Assembly (NCBI GenBank): GCA_002410325.1
Contig: DHRK01000061.1
Span: forward strand, 1 to 64,000
DNA from: Syntrophomonas sp. UBA5314
GTDB lineage: Bacteria > Bacillota > Syntrophomonadia > Syntrophomonadales > Syntrophomonadaceae
Direction of reading: 5' to 3'
DNA: 64,000 bases
Both the position numbers and the translations under genes were made by a program. Under the pieces are notes generated by a model. That model was not told where the DNA came from. It saw only the letters and a list, made by a program, of their open reading frames with translations, and did not search any database. This document shows, one piece after another, positions 9,480 through 17,883 of this stretch. Position 1 is the stretch's first letter. Every line of letters starts with the position of its first letter.

Positions 9480-9760
9480 TTCAGTACACCCCTTCTTTCG
9501 TAGTTATTTATCCGGACGGAAAAGTATTTCATTATTATATCACATGAACATGCCGGATATAATGTTATTTTGCTTGGCACCAATAATGAACTTAATAGGA
9601 GCTTATCGGCGTGCGGTCATAAAACAGGTAATTCTGATTTAATGATGGCGATTCGCCATAATCATATTTCCTTCATGTTCAGCAAAACCGCCCGCCTGTA
9701 AATAATGTGCTTTAAACCTTAAATAAGTAAAAGCATAAATTAAAAATATTAATATATACA
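9480..9760. other. intergenic stretch, no gene seen
   Basis: This lies between the divergent importer operon and the DUF2089 operon. It is AT-rich, with short open frames lacking ribosome sites. A small perfect hairpin is formed by ATGGCG and CGCCAT with a 3-base loop at 9645-9659. I see no riboswitch or T-box signature. The importer promoter must be here, but no convincing pair of hexamers stands out. Confidence 0.5.
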
Positions 9761-9789
9761 TTGACATATTTAAGGTTGGGGTTTAAATT
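9761..9789 (+). promoter_or_regulatory. promoter of the DUF2089 operon
   Basis: TTGACA (9761-9766), a 17-base spacer and TAAATT (9784-9789) form a reasonable sigma-A promoter. Transcription would start near 9796. That is 15 bases before the AGGTGG ribosome site, leaving a leader of about 27 bases. This position helps locate the translation start of the next gene. Confidence 0.55.
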
Positions 9790-9822
9790 AATATCAATAC
9801 CAGCGAAAAGAGGTGGACTCCT

Positions 9823-10209
9823 ATCCGTTATAAAGCGCCGGGGCGCTGCCCCATATGCAATCAGGAATTGACGGTCAGCCGTTTGAGCTGTCCCCAGTGC
9901 AAAACCAGCCTGGATGGAGAATTCAGCACCTGTCGTTTCTGTCAATTGCCGGCCGAGCAGGTGGAGTTTGTGGAAGTGTTTTTAAAGTGCCGGGGCAATA
10001 TCAAGGAAGTCGAAAAGGAACTGGGCATCTCCTATCCTACGGTTCGCAACCGCCTGGAAGGAGTGATTCAAGCGCTCGGATTTAAACCGCCAAGACCTGA
10101 ACAAAAACAGCAGGAAGAAATGCGCGAACAGATTCTGGATGCCCTGGAAAGGGGCGAAATAGATTCCCGGGAAGCCATAGAACAGCTAAAAAAGAGCGGA
10201 AAGGGGTAA
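9823..10209 (+). CDS. DUF2089 zinc-ribbon protein with SHOCT-like tail
   Basis: This is a putative small regulator. Two zinc-ribbon knuckles (CPIC, CPQC) and a third pair (CRFC) are followed by a helix-turn-helix-like segment (FVEVFLKCRGNIKEVEKELG, then ISYPTVRNRL). The C-terminal helices carry ILDALERGEIDSREAIEQL, a SHOCT-like motif. The only conventional start is TTG 9868, but it would delete the family-conserved CPIC knuckle. The frame stays open back to 9787 with no ATG, GTG or TTG. ATC at 9823 sits 6 bases after AGGTGG (9811-9816), so I infer initiation there (128 aa). A sequencing error is the alternative. It heads an operon with the next three genes. Confidence 0.75.
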   Translation: MRYKAPGRCPICNQELTVSRLSCPQCKTSLDGEFSTCRFCQLPAEQVEFVEVFLKCRGNIKEVEKELGISYPTVRNRLEGVIQALGFKPPRPEQKQQEEMREQILDALERGEIDSREAIEQLKKSGKG

Positions 10210-10213
10210 TAAG

Positions 10214-10621
10214 ATGAGCCAGGAAAAATTGAGAGTTTTGGAATTGATTCAGGAGGGGAAGGTAAGCGCAGCCGAGGGTCTGGAGCTGCTTCAGGCTATG
10301 GACTCCGGGGTAAAAGAAACACCCGACGGCAGAGTCGATCGAGCTTTTCGCGTGAAGGTGGATGGGGATAAAACCAAAGTCAATGTAAACATTCCCATGC
10401 GCCTGGTCAGGGTAGCCTCCAAATTTATGGGTTGGGGCATGAACTTTATCCCCCCGGAAGCGCGCAGCGAAATGGACAAACGGGGCATTGATCTGAGTGA
10501 AATTGATTTAAAAGAACTGGTGGACCTGATCGACCAGGGACTGGTGGATGGCAAGCTGGTTGATGTGGAATTGGATGACCCTCAGGAAGGTCACATGACG
10601 GTAGCCGTCTATGTGGAATAA
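10214..10621 (+). CDS. SHOCT-like domain protein (YvlB-related N-terminus)
   Basis: This 135-aa soluble protein is of unknown function. Residues 5-28 (LRVLELIQEGKVSAAEGLEL) repeat the SHOCT-like helical motif seen at the end of the preceding DUF2089 protein. A beta-rich segment follows (about 44-62, FRVKVDGDKTKVNVNIPMRL), then an acidic tail. Similar N-termini occur in Bacillus YvlB-type proteins, which sit beside YvlD-type membrane proteins as here. It starts 4 bases after the DUF2089 stop, so the two are probably co-translated and may bind each other through the shared motif (inference). Confidence 0.8.
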   Translation: MSQEKLRVLELIQEGKVSAAEGLELLQAMDSGVKETPDGRVDRAFRVKVDGDKTKVNVNIPMRLVRVASKFMGWGMNFIPPEARSEMDKRGIDLSEIDLKELVDLIDQGLVDGKLVDVELDDPQEGHMTVAVYVE

Positions 10622-10901
10622 AAAGTTGAATCATTGGCTGTGGGTTAAAGTCAAAACCGGGTCCCGGATGGGATGGGGATTTCCGTTCCTGCTGCCGGTT
10701 CTGCAGGAAACCCTGGAGGAGCTTGATGAGCTTCTCGGCCTGGCGAAGCCTCTATTAAAGGGCGCTAAACCCCCGCTGGGAGCTGTCTTGGACATCTCCC
10801 GGGCCGGGCTGGAGATGCTGCGGGAAGTGCGGCGGCTGGGACCCTGCCGCCTGGTTGAAGTGCAAAAAGAGGATGTCAGAGTCAGTGTCCGGCTTATATG
10901 A
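10611..10901 (+). CDS. hypothetical protein in DUF2089 operon
   Basis: I do not recognise this 96-aa protein. It overlaps the preceding stop by 11 bases and is followed within 25 bases by the holin-like gene, so it belongs to the operon. It is basic at the N-terminus, with a central leucine-rich amphipathic stretch (LQETLEELDELLGLAKPLL) and a C-terminal half rich in Arg, Val and Leu. No membrane helix is convincing. The in-frame position, overlap and GC-rich third positions support real coding. Confidence 0.65.
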   Translation: MWNKKLNHWLWVKVKTGSRMGWGFPFLLPVLQETLEELDELLGLAKPLLKGAKPPLGAVLDISRAGLEMLREVRRLGPCRLVEVQKEDVRVSVRLI

Positions 10902-10924
10902 ACGGATATCCAGGAGGGTTTTTG

Positions 10925-11281
10925 ATGGTCAAGGTTGTTTTAATTTATGCGTCCAATCTGCTGGCTTTGGGACTTTCCAGCTGGCTGCTGTTTCCCGAGC
11001 TGCCCCATGATGCTGGGAGCCTTTTGCTGGCCGCCCTGGTTCTGACCGCCTTGAACCTGCTGCTCAGGCCCTTGCTGATGCTCATCGCATTGCCTTTAAA
11101 TCTGATCAGCCTCGGCCTTTTCGTGCTGCTCATCAATGCCTGGATGGTGATGCTGGCCGACCTGATAGTAAAGAACTGGCAGATGCCGGGCTTCTGGCCC
11201 GCCCTGCTTACCGGGGCCTTGGTTTTAATATTTAACCAAGCGGCCCGAACAATTACCAGGCCGGCCGACGCCGCTAAATGA
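10925..11281 (+). CDS. YvlD-like / phage-holin-family membrane protein
   Basis: This is a 118-aa integral membrane protein with four helices covering almost the whole length: about 3-22, 28-46, 53-79 and 88-108. It matches the size and layout of the YvlD/4-TMS holin family, with the family-like phrase LTALNLLLRPLLMLIALPLNLISLGLF (segments LLRPLLM and LNLISLGLF). An earlier in-frame ATG at 10898 exists. The start at 10925 is chosen because AGGAGGG lies 6 bases upstream. Its role is unknown; in Bacillus its relatives are in an envelope-stress operon. It is the fourth gene of the DUF2089 operon. Confidence 0.82.
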   Translation: MVKVVLIYASNLLALGLSSWLLFPELPHDAGSLLLAALVLTALNLLLRPLLMLIALPLNLISLGLFVLLINAWMVMLADLIVKNWQMPGFWPALLTGALVLIFNQAARTITRPADAAK

Positions 11282-11341
11282 TATTAATGGGTTTATAACT
11301 TTGATATAATTAATGTATAAAAATGGCATAGGAAAGAAATT

Positions 11342-11674
11342 ATGGTGAACTTACATGATTGTCAAAAACAATCTGCGCTAGACACAACTGGGATTTCAAT
11401 ATGGGGCCGAATTTCAATTGCAGTTGGCTTTATGGGGACCTTGTTTATTGCCAACTTCTTTCTGGCAATTATCCCCAACAACCTTCAAGGTCAGCAGCTG
11501 CATATGGCTTCGAAAATCGGCTTTGCAGGTATCGCTTTCGGATTAATCGGCTTGATAAGGCGAAAGGATAAGCTCTCCCTTATCGGAGTGATTTACAGTT
11601 TTATCCTGATCATATTCCCTGTGGCCTTCTGGGTAATCGGTACTTTCATTGAGGCTTTAATAAATACCCTTTAG
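11342..11674 (+). CDS. small membrane protein, unknown
   Basis: This 110-aa protein has three predicted membrane helices (about 22-45, 57-74 and 82-105) after a polar N-terminus. A short RRKDK loop lies between helices 2 and 3, as expected for a cytoplasmic loop. GGAAAGAA precedes the ATG. It is separated from the upstream operon by 60 bases. No family was recognised. Base composition is slightly more AT-rich than the operon before it. Confidence 0.65.
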   Translation: MVNLHDCQKQSALDTTGISIWGRISIAVGFMGTLFIANFFLAIIPNNLQGQQLHMASKIGFAGIAFGLIGLIRRKDKLSLIGVIYSFILIIFPVAFWVIGTFIEALINTL

Positions 11675-11828
11675 CGGGCAGGGCACCCGCCCTGGTCTTG
11701 CCCCTCCTCCAGCTCCCCGCCTATAAAACACCCTGGCCACAATTTCCCATAATCTTTTGATAATACCTCCAAACTTGTCCGGTAAATTGAATTGAAAAGG
11801 AGCTCCACAAATTTTTCTAGGAGGTATA

Positions 11829-12407
11829 ATGATGAAAAGATTCAAACATGTGGTATCGGTGGCATTGATGCTGGCGTTGATGGCAACCGGAATCCTGGCG
11901 TCCACCTGCCTGGCCGATGAAAAGACAGACGGGCCGGCTACTATTACGGTTACTTTACCGTCACTAGACAATCAATTGCTTTCCAAGGTTCACCAGCAGC
12001 GTTATCTTACTTATTTAGTTAAGGAATTCGACCCGGCAGCTTTGCCCGATTGGGAAAAGGCTTTTGCCGATCGCAATGTTGCTTCCGAAAAGTTCGAACA
12101 GATGCTTAAATCCGCCCCGGGTTCTTTTGCAGTCAGCCTTCCCGAAGGGGCGCCCATACAAAAGGGTGAAGTAAAGATCGAGATGGAACCAGGCCAGCCG
12201 GGTGATGGGGAAAAACTCTTTACCACGAGTTGTATTGGAACTGCCGACCTTGACCAAATCAATGCCCGAATCGCGGTGCAAAAGGAATTTGAAACGGCCG
12301 TGGAGAATAACGACCCGGCGGCTATAAAGAACGTGCTTCCCAAAGCTCTGGCCGATTACCGACAGACTACCGAAGATATGTTAAAAGCGGTAGTGAACGC
12401 AAAATAG
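11829..12407 (+). CDS. secreted protein, unknown
   Basis: This 192-aa protein is exported. Residues 1-30 form a Sec signal peptide with cleavage probably near CLADEK. The mature part is mostly helical and charged, with no membrane segment and one Cys (in TTSCIG). AGGAGGT lies just upstream of the paired ATG codons; the second (11832) is equally possible. It stands 80 bases ahead of the response-regulator gene on the same strand. It could therefore be a ligand or target of that two-component system, but this is inference. No family is recognised. Confidence 0.75.
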   Translation: MMKRFKHVVSVALMLALMATGILASTCLADEKTDGPATITVTLPSLDNQLLSKVHQQRYLTYLVKEFDPAALPDWEKAFADRNVASEKFEQMLKSAPGSFAVSLPEGAPIQKGEVKIEMEPGQPGDGEKLFTTSCIGTADLDQINARIAVQKEFETAVENNDPAAIKNVLPKALADYRQTTEDMLKAVVNAK

Positions 12408-12439
12408 AAAGGTTTTACCCCGGGGCCATGGGGAAAAGG

Positions 12440-12466
12440 GCCGGGGCTGGTTTCAACCGCCCCGGC
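12440..12466 (+). promoter_or_regulatory. strong GC hairpin before the two-component operon
   Basis: GCCGGGGC (12440-12447) pairs perfectly with GCCCCGGC (12459-12466), and the loop can extend pairing through GGTT/AACC. CCATGG boxes flank the hairpin on both sides. There is no run of T, so it is not a classical terminator. It could attenuate read-through from the secreted-protein gene or stabilise mRNA. Confidence 0.45.
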
Positions 12467-12486
12467 TCCATGGATAAACAGGCGAA

Positions 12487-13179
12487 ATGGGTGAGGGAAT
12501 GAAGTATCAGGTATTCCTGGTCGAAGACGATGTTAACATCAATCAAATACTCTGCACCTACCTGCGCAACCAGGATTGGCAGGTGTCTTCCTTCGCCACC
12601 GGTACCGAAGCCCGGCAGGCCCTGCCCCGGCGTCCCCATTTGTGGATCCTTGATATCATGCTGCCCGGAGTGGACGGTTTCCAATTAATACGGGAAATAA
12701 AGGCTGACCACCCGGCGGTTCCGGTTATCTTCATCTCAGCCCGGGATGCTGACATTGACCGTATTGTCGGGCTGGAGATGGGCAGCGATGATTATATGGC
12801 CAAACCCTTTATGCCGGAGGAACTGGTAATACGGTGCCGGAAGCTGCTGCAAAGGGTTTATGAACCCGGTCCGGACCCCAAAAACGGCACATTGCACCGG
12901 TTGGGCCTTTATGCTCTAGACGAAACCGCCCGTCAAGCCAGTGACGCCGAAGGGCGCATTATTGATTTAACTACTCGCGAATTCGACCTCCTGTCATTAC
13001 TGGCCCGCCATCAGGGGCAGCCTTTGGAACGGGAACAGATTTTGAGGGCGGTGTGGGGATTGCAATACTATGGAAGTGATCGGGTGGTGGACGATATGGT
13101 GCGAAGGGTTCGTAAAAAAATGCCCGATCTGCCCTTGGAGACCATCTACGGCTATGGATACAGGTTGGTGAAGAAATGA
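12487..13179 (+). CDS. OmpR-family response regulator (CssR-like)
   Basis: This is the DNA-binding half of a two-component system with the next gene. The receiver domain (about 6-120) has E13-D14-D15, phospho-acceptor D56 (WILDIMLPG) and K105 (MAKPF). The winged-helix domain (about 130-228) ends in the usual YGYGYRLVKK. The start may be ATG 12487 or ATG 12499; neither has a clearly better ribosome site. Its last 4 bases overlap the kinase start (ATGA), a sign of coupled translation. Similarity in layout is to CssR and other envelope-stress regulators. Confidence 0.92.
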   Translation: MGEGMKYQVFLVEDDVNINQILCTYLRNQDWQVSSFATGTEARQALPRRPHLWILDIMLPGVDGFQLIREIKADHPAVPVIFISARDADIDRIVGLEMGSDDYMAKPFMPEELVIRCRKLLQRVYEPGPDPKNGTLHRLGLYALDETARQASDAEGRIIDLTTREFDLLSLLARHQGQPLEREQILRAVWGLQYYGSDRVVDDMVRRVRKKMPDLPLETIYGYGYRLVKK

Positions 13180-14765
13180 AAAATATACCGCTTTCAGTTC
13201 AGATTTGGGCCCTGTGCGCCGGCGTCACCCTGTGCGTATTCGGTTTGATTATGCTCTTCCTGCCCGGGATGTTGAACAGCTTTTTTACCGGTCAGGTTTA
13301 CACCCTTTTGGAAGACTCGCAAAAACAGGCCCAGTTTATTCATTTTGAGTCGAACATACCGGAATACGACGGAGCGGTTATAACCGTAACCCTCCCGGCT
13401 ATAAAATCAGATTCCCCTGAGTCGCCCCAGGAGCCTCCAGGCCAGTCTGGCGATCGGATAAATACACCTCCTCCGCTAGGAGAAGGACAGCAGCAGACTC
13501 CGGATAATGCCGGGAAAACGACCGGGGTTGTTTCACTAGAGGGAGTAAGCACTTCAAGCTCAACCGACATGGGTCAGGTATCAATATCCCAACCCGCGAC
13601 CTTCATAGCATTTTCATCGATAGGGCTTGGCAATGACCCGTCAGGACTTCCCCCGGTCAGCCATATCCTTCTGCCCGATGCTCCCGATAGCGAGCTGCCA
13701 TCGGCTCTGCCGGAGGCCTTTACCAGGATCGTCAGAGAACAGGCGAAAGGGCAGACTGAAGAAACCAGGCGCTACTCCCACACCGAAGGCACCAACACTC
13801 TGCTTTACGTCATTCGCAATCAGGTTCTGGACGGCAAACCGGTTCACCTGGTAAGCTACGCCTGGGCCAGCTATACCCAGGAGCTTTCGGCCAGCCTTAC
13901 CAAGAAGCTTTTTGGGCTTATGGTGGCGCTTTGCCTGTTGACTTTGCTCCCGTCGCTGCTCCTGGCCCGCTTCCTGGTCAAGCCTCTGGCGCAGATCGAA
14001 GATGCGGCCAGCCGGATATCGGAACGCGACTGGGAGCAGCCTCTGGTTCTAAACCGCCGGGATGAAATCGGCCGCCTGGCCCAGGCCTTCGAACAGATGA
14101 GGCAGCGCCTGGCCAAACAGGATGAAGCCCAGCAGGCCTTTTTGCAGAATCTTTCCCACGAGCTGAAGACCCCGGCTATGGTGATAAGCAGTTACGCCCG
14201 GGCGATCCTGGACGGAATTTATCCCCGGGGGAACCTCCAGGACAGTGTGGAAGTGATCCAGAGCGAGTCGGAACGCCTGCAAAAGCGGGTGCAAAACTTC
14301 CTCTATCTCAACAAGCTAAAATACCTGGCCCTGCGGGAAACCGGGAAAGAAAGCATCCGACTGGACCTGCTCATCGAAGATGCGGTTGAACGGCTGCGCT
14401 GGCGCAGGCCGGAAATCGAGTGGGTTCTAAATCTAAAAGAAGCCTCTGTGGAAGGCGAACGCCAGCAGTGGTCGGTAGCCATGGAAAACCTGCTGGATAA
14501 CCAGATGAGATATGCCCAAAGACGGGTGGAAATGACCCTGAATGTAGAAGAGTCTTCAGATGCTTGGAAGCTGCGGGTATTCAATGACGGCCCCGCCATT
14601 GATGAAGAACTGTTGGAACAGATTTTTGATCCATATGCCAGCGGCAAGGATGGTCAGTTTGGCCTGGGCCTGGCCATCACCCGGCAGGTTATGGATATGC
14701 ACGGGGCAAAAATCAGGGCAAACAACGAAGAGCAGGGAGTGGCCTTTTGTATTGAAATGAATTAA
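13176..14765 (+). CDS. membrane sensor histidine kinase (CssS-like)
   Basis: This is the partner kinase, 529 aa. Membrane helix 1 is at about 10-32. An extracytoplasmic sensor of about 205 residues follows, with a Pro/Gln/Ser-rich disordered insert at about 78-135. Helix 2 is at about 244-264, then HAMP (about 262-315). HisKA has H328 in LSHELKTP, and the ATPase has MENLLDNQ and GLGLAITRQ motifs. The insert is unusual for this class. Two partial, decayed copies of this gene lie downstream at 18728-19070 and 21041-21137. The bacteriocin operon converges on it from the other strand, 78 bases away. Confidence 0.93.
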   Translation: MKNIPLSVQIWALCAGVTLCVFGLIMLFLPGMLNSFFTGQVYTLLEDSQKQAQFIHFESNIPEYDGAVITVTLPAIKSDSPESPQEPPGQSGDRINTPPPLGEGQQQTPDNAGKTTGVVSLEGVSTSSSTDMGQVSISQPATFIAFSSIGLGNDPSGLPPVSHILLPDAPDSELPSALPEAFTRIVREQAKGQTEETRRYSHTEGTNTLLYVIRNQVLDGKPVHLVSYAWASYTQELSASLTKKLFGLMVALCLLTLLPSLLLARFLVKPLAQIEDAASRISERDWEQPLVLNRRDEIGRLAQAFEQMRQRLAKQDEAQQAFLQNLSHELKTPAMVISSYARAILDGIYPRGNLQDSVEVIQSESERLQKRVQNFLYLNKLKYLALRETGKESIRLDLLIEDAVERLRWRRPEIEWVLNLKEASVEGERQQWSVAMENLLDNQMRYAQRRVEMTLNVEESSDAWKLRVFNDGPAIDEELLEQIFDPYASGKDGQFGLGLAITRQVMDMHGAKIRANNEEQGVAFCIEMN

Positions 14766-14843
14766 AATTAGCCGTCTCCCCTGACTGAGAATTCGAACAA
14801 AATAGATTATAGTCCGGTTTATGCTGGAACGTTAGTAATTACA

Positions 14844-15527
14844 TCATATAACCAGGGATTGGGGAGTGTCTAAACCAATCGTTTTACTGTGAAGTTCAAT
14901 TGTTCTATCACATAAGCCAGCGACATCTATATCATGGGTTACGATTATGATGGTCCTGCCTGATAGGTTTAGTTCCTTTAGAATACGCATGATTTCATCC
15001 CGGTTTTCGTCATCCAGAGATCCGGTTGGTTCATCTGCCAGAATTAGCTCACTGGGTTTTAGCAGTATTCTGGCTATAGCCACCCTTTGCTGTTCTCCCC
15101 CGGAAAGTTCGTAGATTTTTTGTTTTAGCGGTATATCCAATCTGACCTTTTCCAGTGCGGTTTGTTTCATCGCCTTCTTTTCTTTGCGGCTCTTTTTGGC
15201 ATAAATCAGCGGGATTTCCAGATTGTAATCCACATTGGCGTCATCAATCAGTGCACAGTTTTGAAATAGGTAAGCGAGACGGGTGCGAAGGAGTAGATTT
15301 GCAGCCCGGGAGCCAATCCGTGGAGCGGTTTGACCAAACAGCCTGACCTCTCCGCCGCTGGGTTTTTCCAGTAACCCCATAATGTTAAGGATGGTGGTTT
15401 TACCAGCTCCGCTTTTTCCTGTGATAGCCACCATTTCTCCTTCCCCTACGGACAGGTTCATGTTATCTAATACTACATGGTATCCATAATTTTTCCTGAC
15501 ACCAACCAGTTCGCATATGTTGCACAT
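14844..15527 (-). CDS. bacteriocin export ABC ATPase (lactococcin 972 group)
   Basis: This is a MacB/LolD-type ATPase of 227 aa. Walker A is GKSGAGKTT, the signature LSGGEQQRVAIARILL, Walker B LILADEPTGSLDD, and the H-loop sits in VTHDID. The NIMGLLEKPSGGEV stretch is typical of this class. Its gene follows the 758-aa membrane protein by 5 bases and completes the bacteriocin operon. In known lactococcin-972 clusters this ATPase works with the large membrane protein in export or immunity. The assignment rests on the gene order and the bacteriocin gene as much as on the ATPase. Confidence 0.88.
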   Translation of the reverse strand: MCNICELVGVRKNYGYHVVLDNMNLSVGEGEMVAITGKSGAGKTTILNIMGLLEKPSGGEVRLFGQTAPRIGSRAANLLLRTRLAYLFQNCALIDDANVDYNLEIPLIYAKKSRKEKKAMKQTALEKVRLDIPLKQKIYELSGGEQQRVAIARILLKPSELILADEPTGSLDDENRDEIMRILKELNLSGRTIIIVTHDIDVAGLCDRTIELHSKTIGLDTPQSLVI

Positions 15528-15532
15528 CCTAT

Positions 15533-17809
15533 TTACGCCCCTCCCTTTAATACTTTCACTTTATTTTTATGTTCGATAATCCTTAAGGCGAAAACTGTGG
15601 CTGCCAGTTCAAATGTTATCAACCCGGCTGCTACTCCGATCAAATAAGGATTAAATGTCCTATCAATAATAATGAAGGCTAAAATTTGCAGTGCCCATAG
15701 TCCCCCAAATAAAAAGAAATATTCTTGGTAGGACCTTCCGAAAGAAAACCCAAATAGACGCCGTACGATAAAACGGTGCTGATACTTGTTGAAAAAAATG
15801 CTCAGGTTTTGTATCGTTAGCACCAAAAAGGCAATAAAAAGACCAATACTGATAAATATATACTCCCTGACGACCCTTGAAAATTTATATATCTCCATAA
15901 ATATATTTTGGTTTACAGTAACCAGGTGTTCGAGATTATCATCTAAATGGAGCCTTTTTAATTCCGGCTCAAGTGTTTTGTAGGTAGACAGGGAATCTCG
16001 ATCCAGGAGGCTGATCTTCAAAGGGTCGCTGGCCCCGCCGCCCAGAATCAGATTGCGCTCTAAAAGAACGCTATTTTGCTCAGTCATTACTTGAATGATC
16101 GGGTCAACAATCATATTATGTTCGGCGGGGAAAACGTCGGGGTTAAAGCTAAATACCTGCTGTTCGTTAGACAACCAGATAATCCTTATCGGTTGATTGC
16201 GGATCTTGTCCGGAACAGGCCGTTTAAAATAGTGTTCTTCGGATTCATACCATCCTGGGGTATAATCATAGCCGTATTTCCCACCCTTTCTCTCCCGTTG
16301 GTAAAAGCTTAAGATTTCATTTTCCATCGAACTATATTTCTCTGGCACCAGTAAAATCCAGTCGCTGGTTTCCTCGGAAACCTGAATCGGTTGCTGCTGG
16401 AAATCATATACGGTGAACTTTCGCAGGTAATTAGGGTTAACTTTGATCGAACGAATCCCGGTAAAATCCTTATTTGCAATAAGAACTTGTTCTTCGTACA
16501 TACGCGCGTCGATGAGAATAGAGCCCATCCTGTTTAAGATGGGGTAGAGCTCACTTCTTATAGCCGTCTGGGTAGTCCCGCATCCCTTTATTAAATCTTC
16601 CCGGTCATATCCTATTTTGAAAGGGTAAAAGATACCGTAATCTTTGCTCTGCTCCCAGTTTTGAAGGTTGCTCTGTTTCATACTAAATTCAACATACTTA
16701 TTTATAATAACAAAAGCGACCAAAACCAGCGTTATTGCACAAACAGCCTTAATTATAGTGTTTAAAGCAAATATACCGGTGGTGTCTTTGCGGCTTTTTA
16801 CAGCATCACTGACCCTTATTCGTGAGATGTACAGGTAGGCTGCAGTTGAAAGGATGATAATGATAAGGTAGGTCGTCATTTGACTTGTCAGGGCGCTCCC
16901 CACAAACTCGGTACTGGTATCGGTAATAAGTAGTGCCACTGCTATTGCCAGTGATGTAGAAACGATGAACAGGATGGCGATTATCCTGCCGATTATCATG
17001 AACCATAAGCGCAGGTTGGAGATGCCGTGCAGCTTGATAATGCCGATTTTTTTAGATTCATTGAAGACATGATATATGAGCAGAAGCAATATTACGAGAA
17101 AAATTACATGATTGATATAGCGCAGGTAGTTAAGCAAGGACCCCGCATTCACCGCGCTTGAACCGGATTCGTTTTTTATAAAGTTTTGGCCCGTCAAGGG
17201 GTGATCAAGGTAATCTCTATATTTTTCATTAAACTTGGCGGCAATATGTTGAAGAAATGCATTAAAGGCGGCATCATCAGTTGTTTCAGCATAATAAACG
17301 CCTTCGGTGGGAAATTGGTCATAAGAGCGTTTTAGGGGTTTGATGGAAATCAGGTTGTTGCCGCCGAAGTCCTTAATGCGGCCAATCTGGTTCTTATCAC
17401 CAGTATTCTTTGAACTTATATAAAAGTTGTCCTGCTGAGAATCATCGGCTGTAAACCAGCGGCCGCCGGCCAGGCGAAAACGATCAAAAAAACTGGTTTT
17501 ACCAGTGAGAAGAACATATTTTAGTATTTCCATTTGACCATCAGCTTGAAAGTGAATGTTGCTCCTAAAAATGTTTGCCCCGGCTTCATAGGCCGATTGA
17601 TATAAAAGCGGATATATTTCCTCAGGATCTGCAAAAAGAAGATCGTTGGGTATCATAAATGGCCGGGCGGTTACATTTTCTGCTTGTTCGATTGCTTCTA
17701 ATTCTGACATGTCTTTATCGTGATAGGCTGCAACAAAAGATAATATTGAAACCAGACAAATTAATGAGTACAAGGTCCTTTTTATCATATTCTTCTCCCC
17801 AAAACCCAA
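15533..17809 (-). CDS. bacteriocin-associated integral membrane protein (DUF1430-like)
   Basis: This is a 758-aa membrane protein built of two FtsX/MacB-like halves. There is a signal-anchor helix at about 10-25 and an extracytoplasmic domain to about 230. Helices lie at about 232-250, 268-292, 312-330 and 355-376. A second extracytoplasmic domain covers about 380-645, and three more helices fill about 655-745. This size and topology match the bacteriocin-associated membrane proteins encoded with lactococcin-972-type peptides, which act in export or self-protection. It is the middle gene of the operon: an ATPase follows after 5 bases, and the bacteriocin gene precedes it by 74 bases containing a hairpin. 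The ATG start at 17809 could also be M7. Confidence 0.85.
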   Translation of the reverse strand: MGFGEKNMIKRTLYSLICLVSILSFVAAYHDKDMSELEAIEQAENVTARPFMIPNDLLFADPEEIYPLLYQSAYEAGANIFRSNIHFQADGQMEILKYVLLTGKTSFFDRFRLAGGRWFTADDSQQDNFYISSKNTGDKNQIGRIKDFGGNNLISIKPLKRSYDQFPTEGVYYAETTDDAAFNAFLQHIAAKFNEKYRDYLDHPLTGQNFIKNESGSSAVNAGSLLNYLRYINHVIFLVILLLLIYHVFNESKKIGIIKLHGISNLRLWFMIIGRIIAILFIVSTSLAIAVALLITDTSTEFVGSALTSQMTTYLIIIILSTAAYLYISRIRVSDAVKSRKDTTGIFALNTIIKAVCAITLVLVAFVIINKYVEFSMKQSNLQNWEQSKDYGIFYPFKIGYDREDLIKGCGTTQTAIRSELYPILNRMGSILIDARMYEEQVLIANKDFTGIRSIKVNPNYLRKFTVYDFQQQPIQVSEETSDWILLVPEKYSSMENEILSFYQRERKGGKYGYDYTPGWYESEEHYFKRPVPDKIRNQPIRIIWLSNEQQVFSFNPDVFPAEHNMIVDPIIQVMTEQNSVLLERNLILGGGASDPLKISLLDRDSLSTYKTLEPELKRLHLDDNLEHLVTVNQNIFMEIYKFSRVVREYIFISIGLFIAFLVLTIQNLSIFFNKYQHRFIVRRLFGFSFGRSYQEYFFLFGGLWALQILAFIIIDRTFNPYLIGVAAGLITFELAATVFALRIIEHKNKVKVLKGGA

Positions 17810-17834
17810 TCGAACGGCTTCCGCAATATTTATA

Positions 17835-17872
17835 GATACCGCCTGCCGCTATAAAAAACGGCGGGCGATACC
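17835..17872 (-). promoter_or_regulatory. intercistronic hairpin between bacteriocin and transporter genes
   Basis: On the minus strand a 14-base arm starting GGTATCGCCCGCCG pairs, with three mismatches or wobbles, with CGGCAGGCGGTATC across a loop containing TTTTTTATA. It sits just after the bacteriocin stop codon. A partial terminator or 3' stabiliser would let the bacteriocin be made in excess over its transporter, as in many peptide operons. Confidence 0.55.
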
Positions 17873-17883
17873 AGATTCATTGT

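Noticed and set aside
9712..9945. 77-codon minus-strand frame over the start of the DUF2089 gene
   Set aside because: It is antisense to the conserved zinc-ribbon sequence and to the promoter; no ribosome site.
11675..11720. GC-rich hairpin after the 110-aa membrane gene as a terminator
   Set aside because: A GCGGG/CCCGC stem is possible, but the loop is unstable and no T-run follows.
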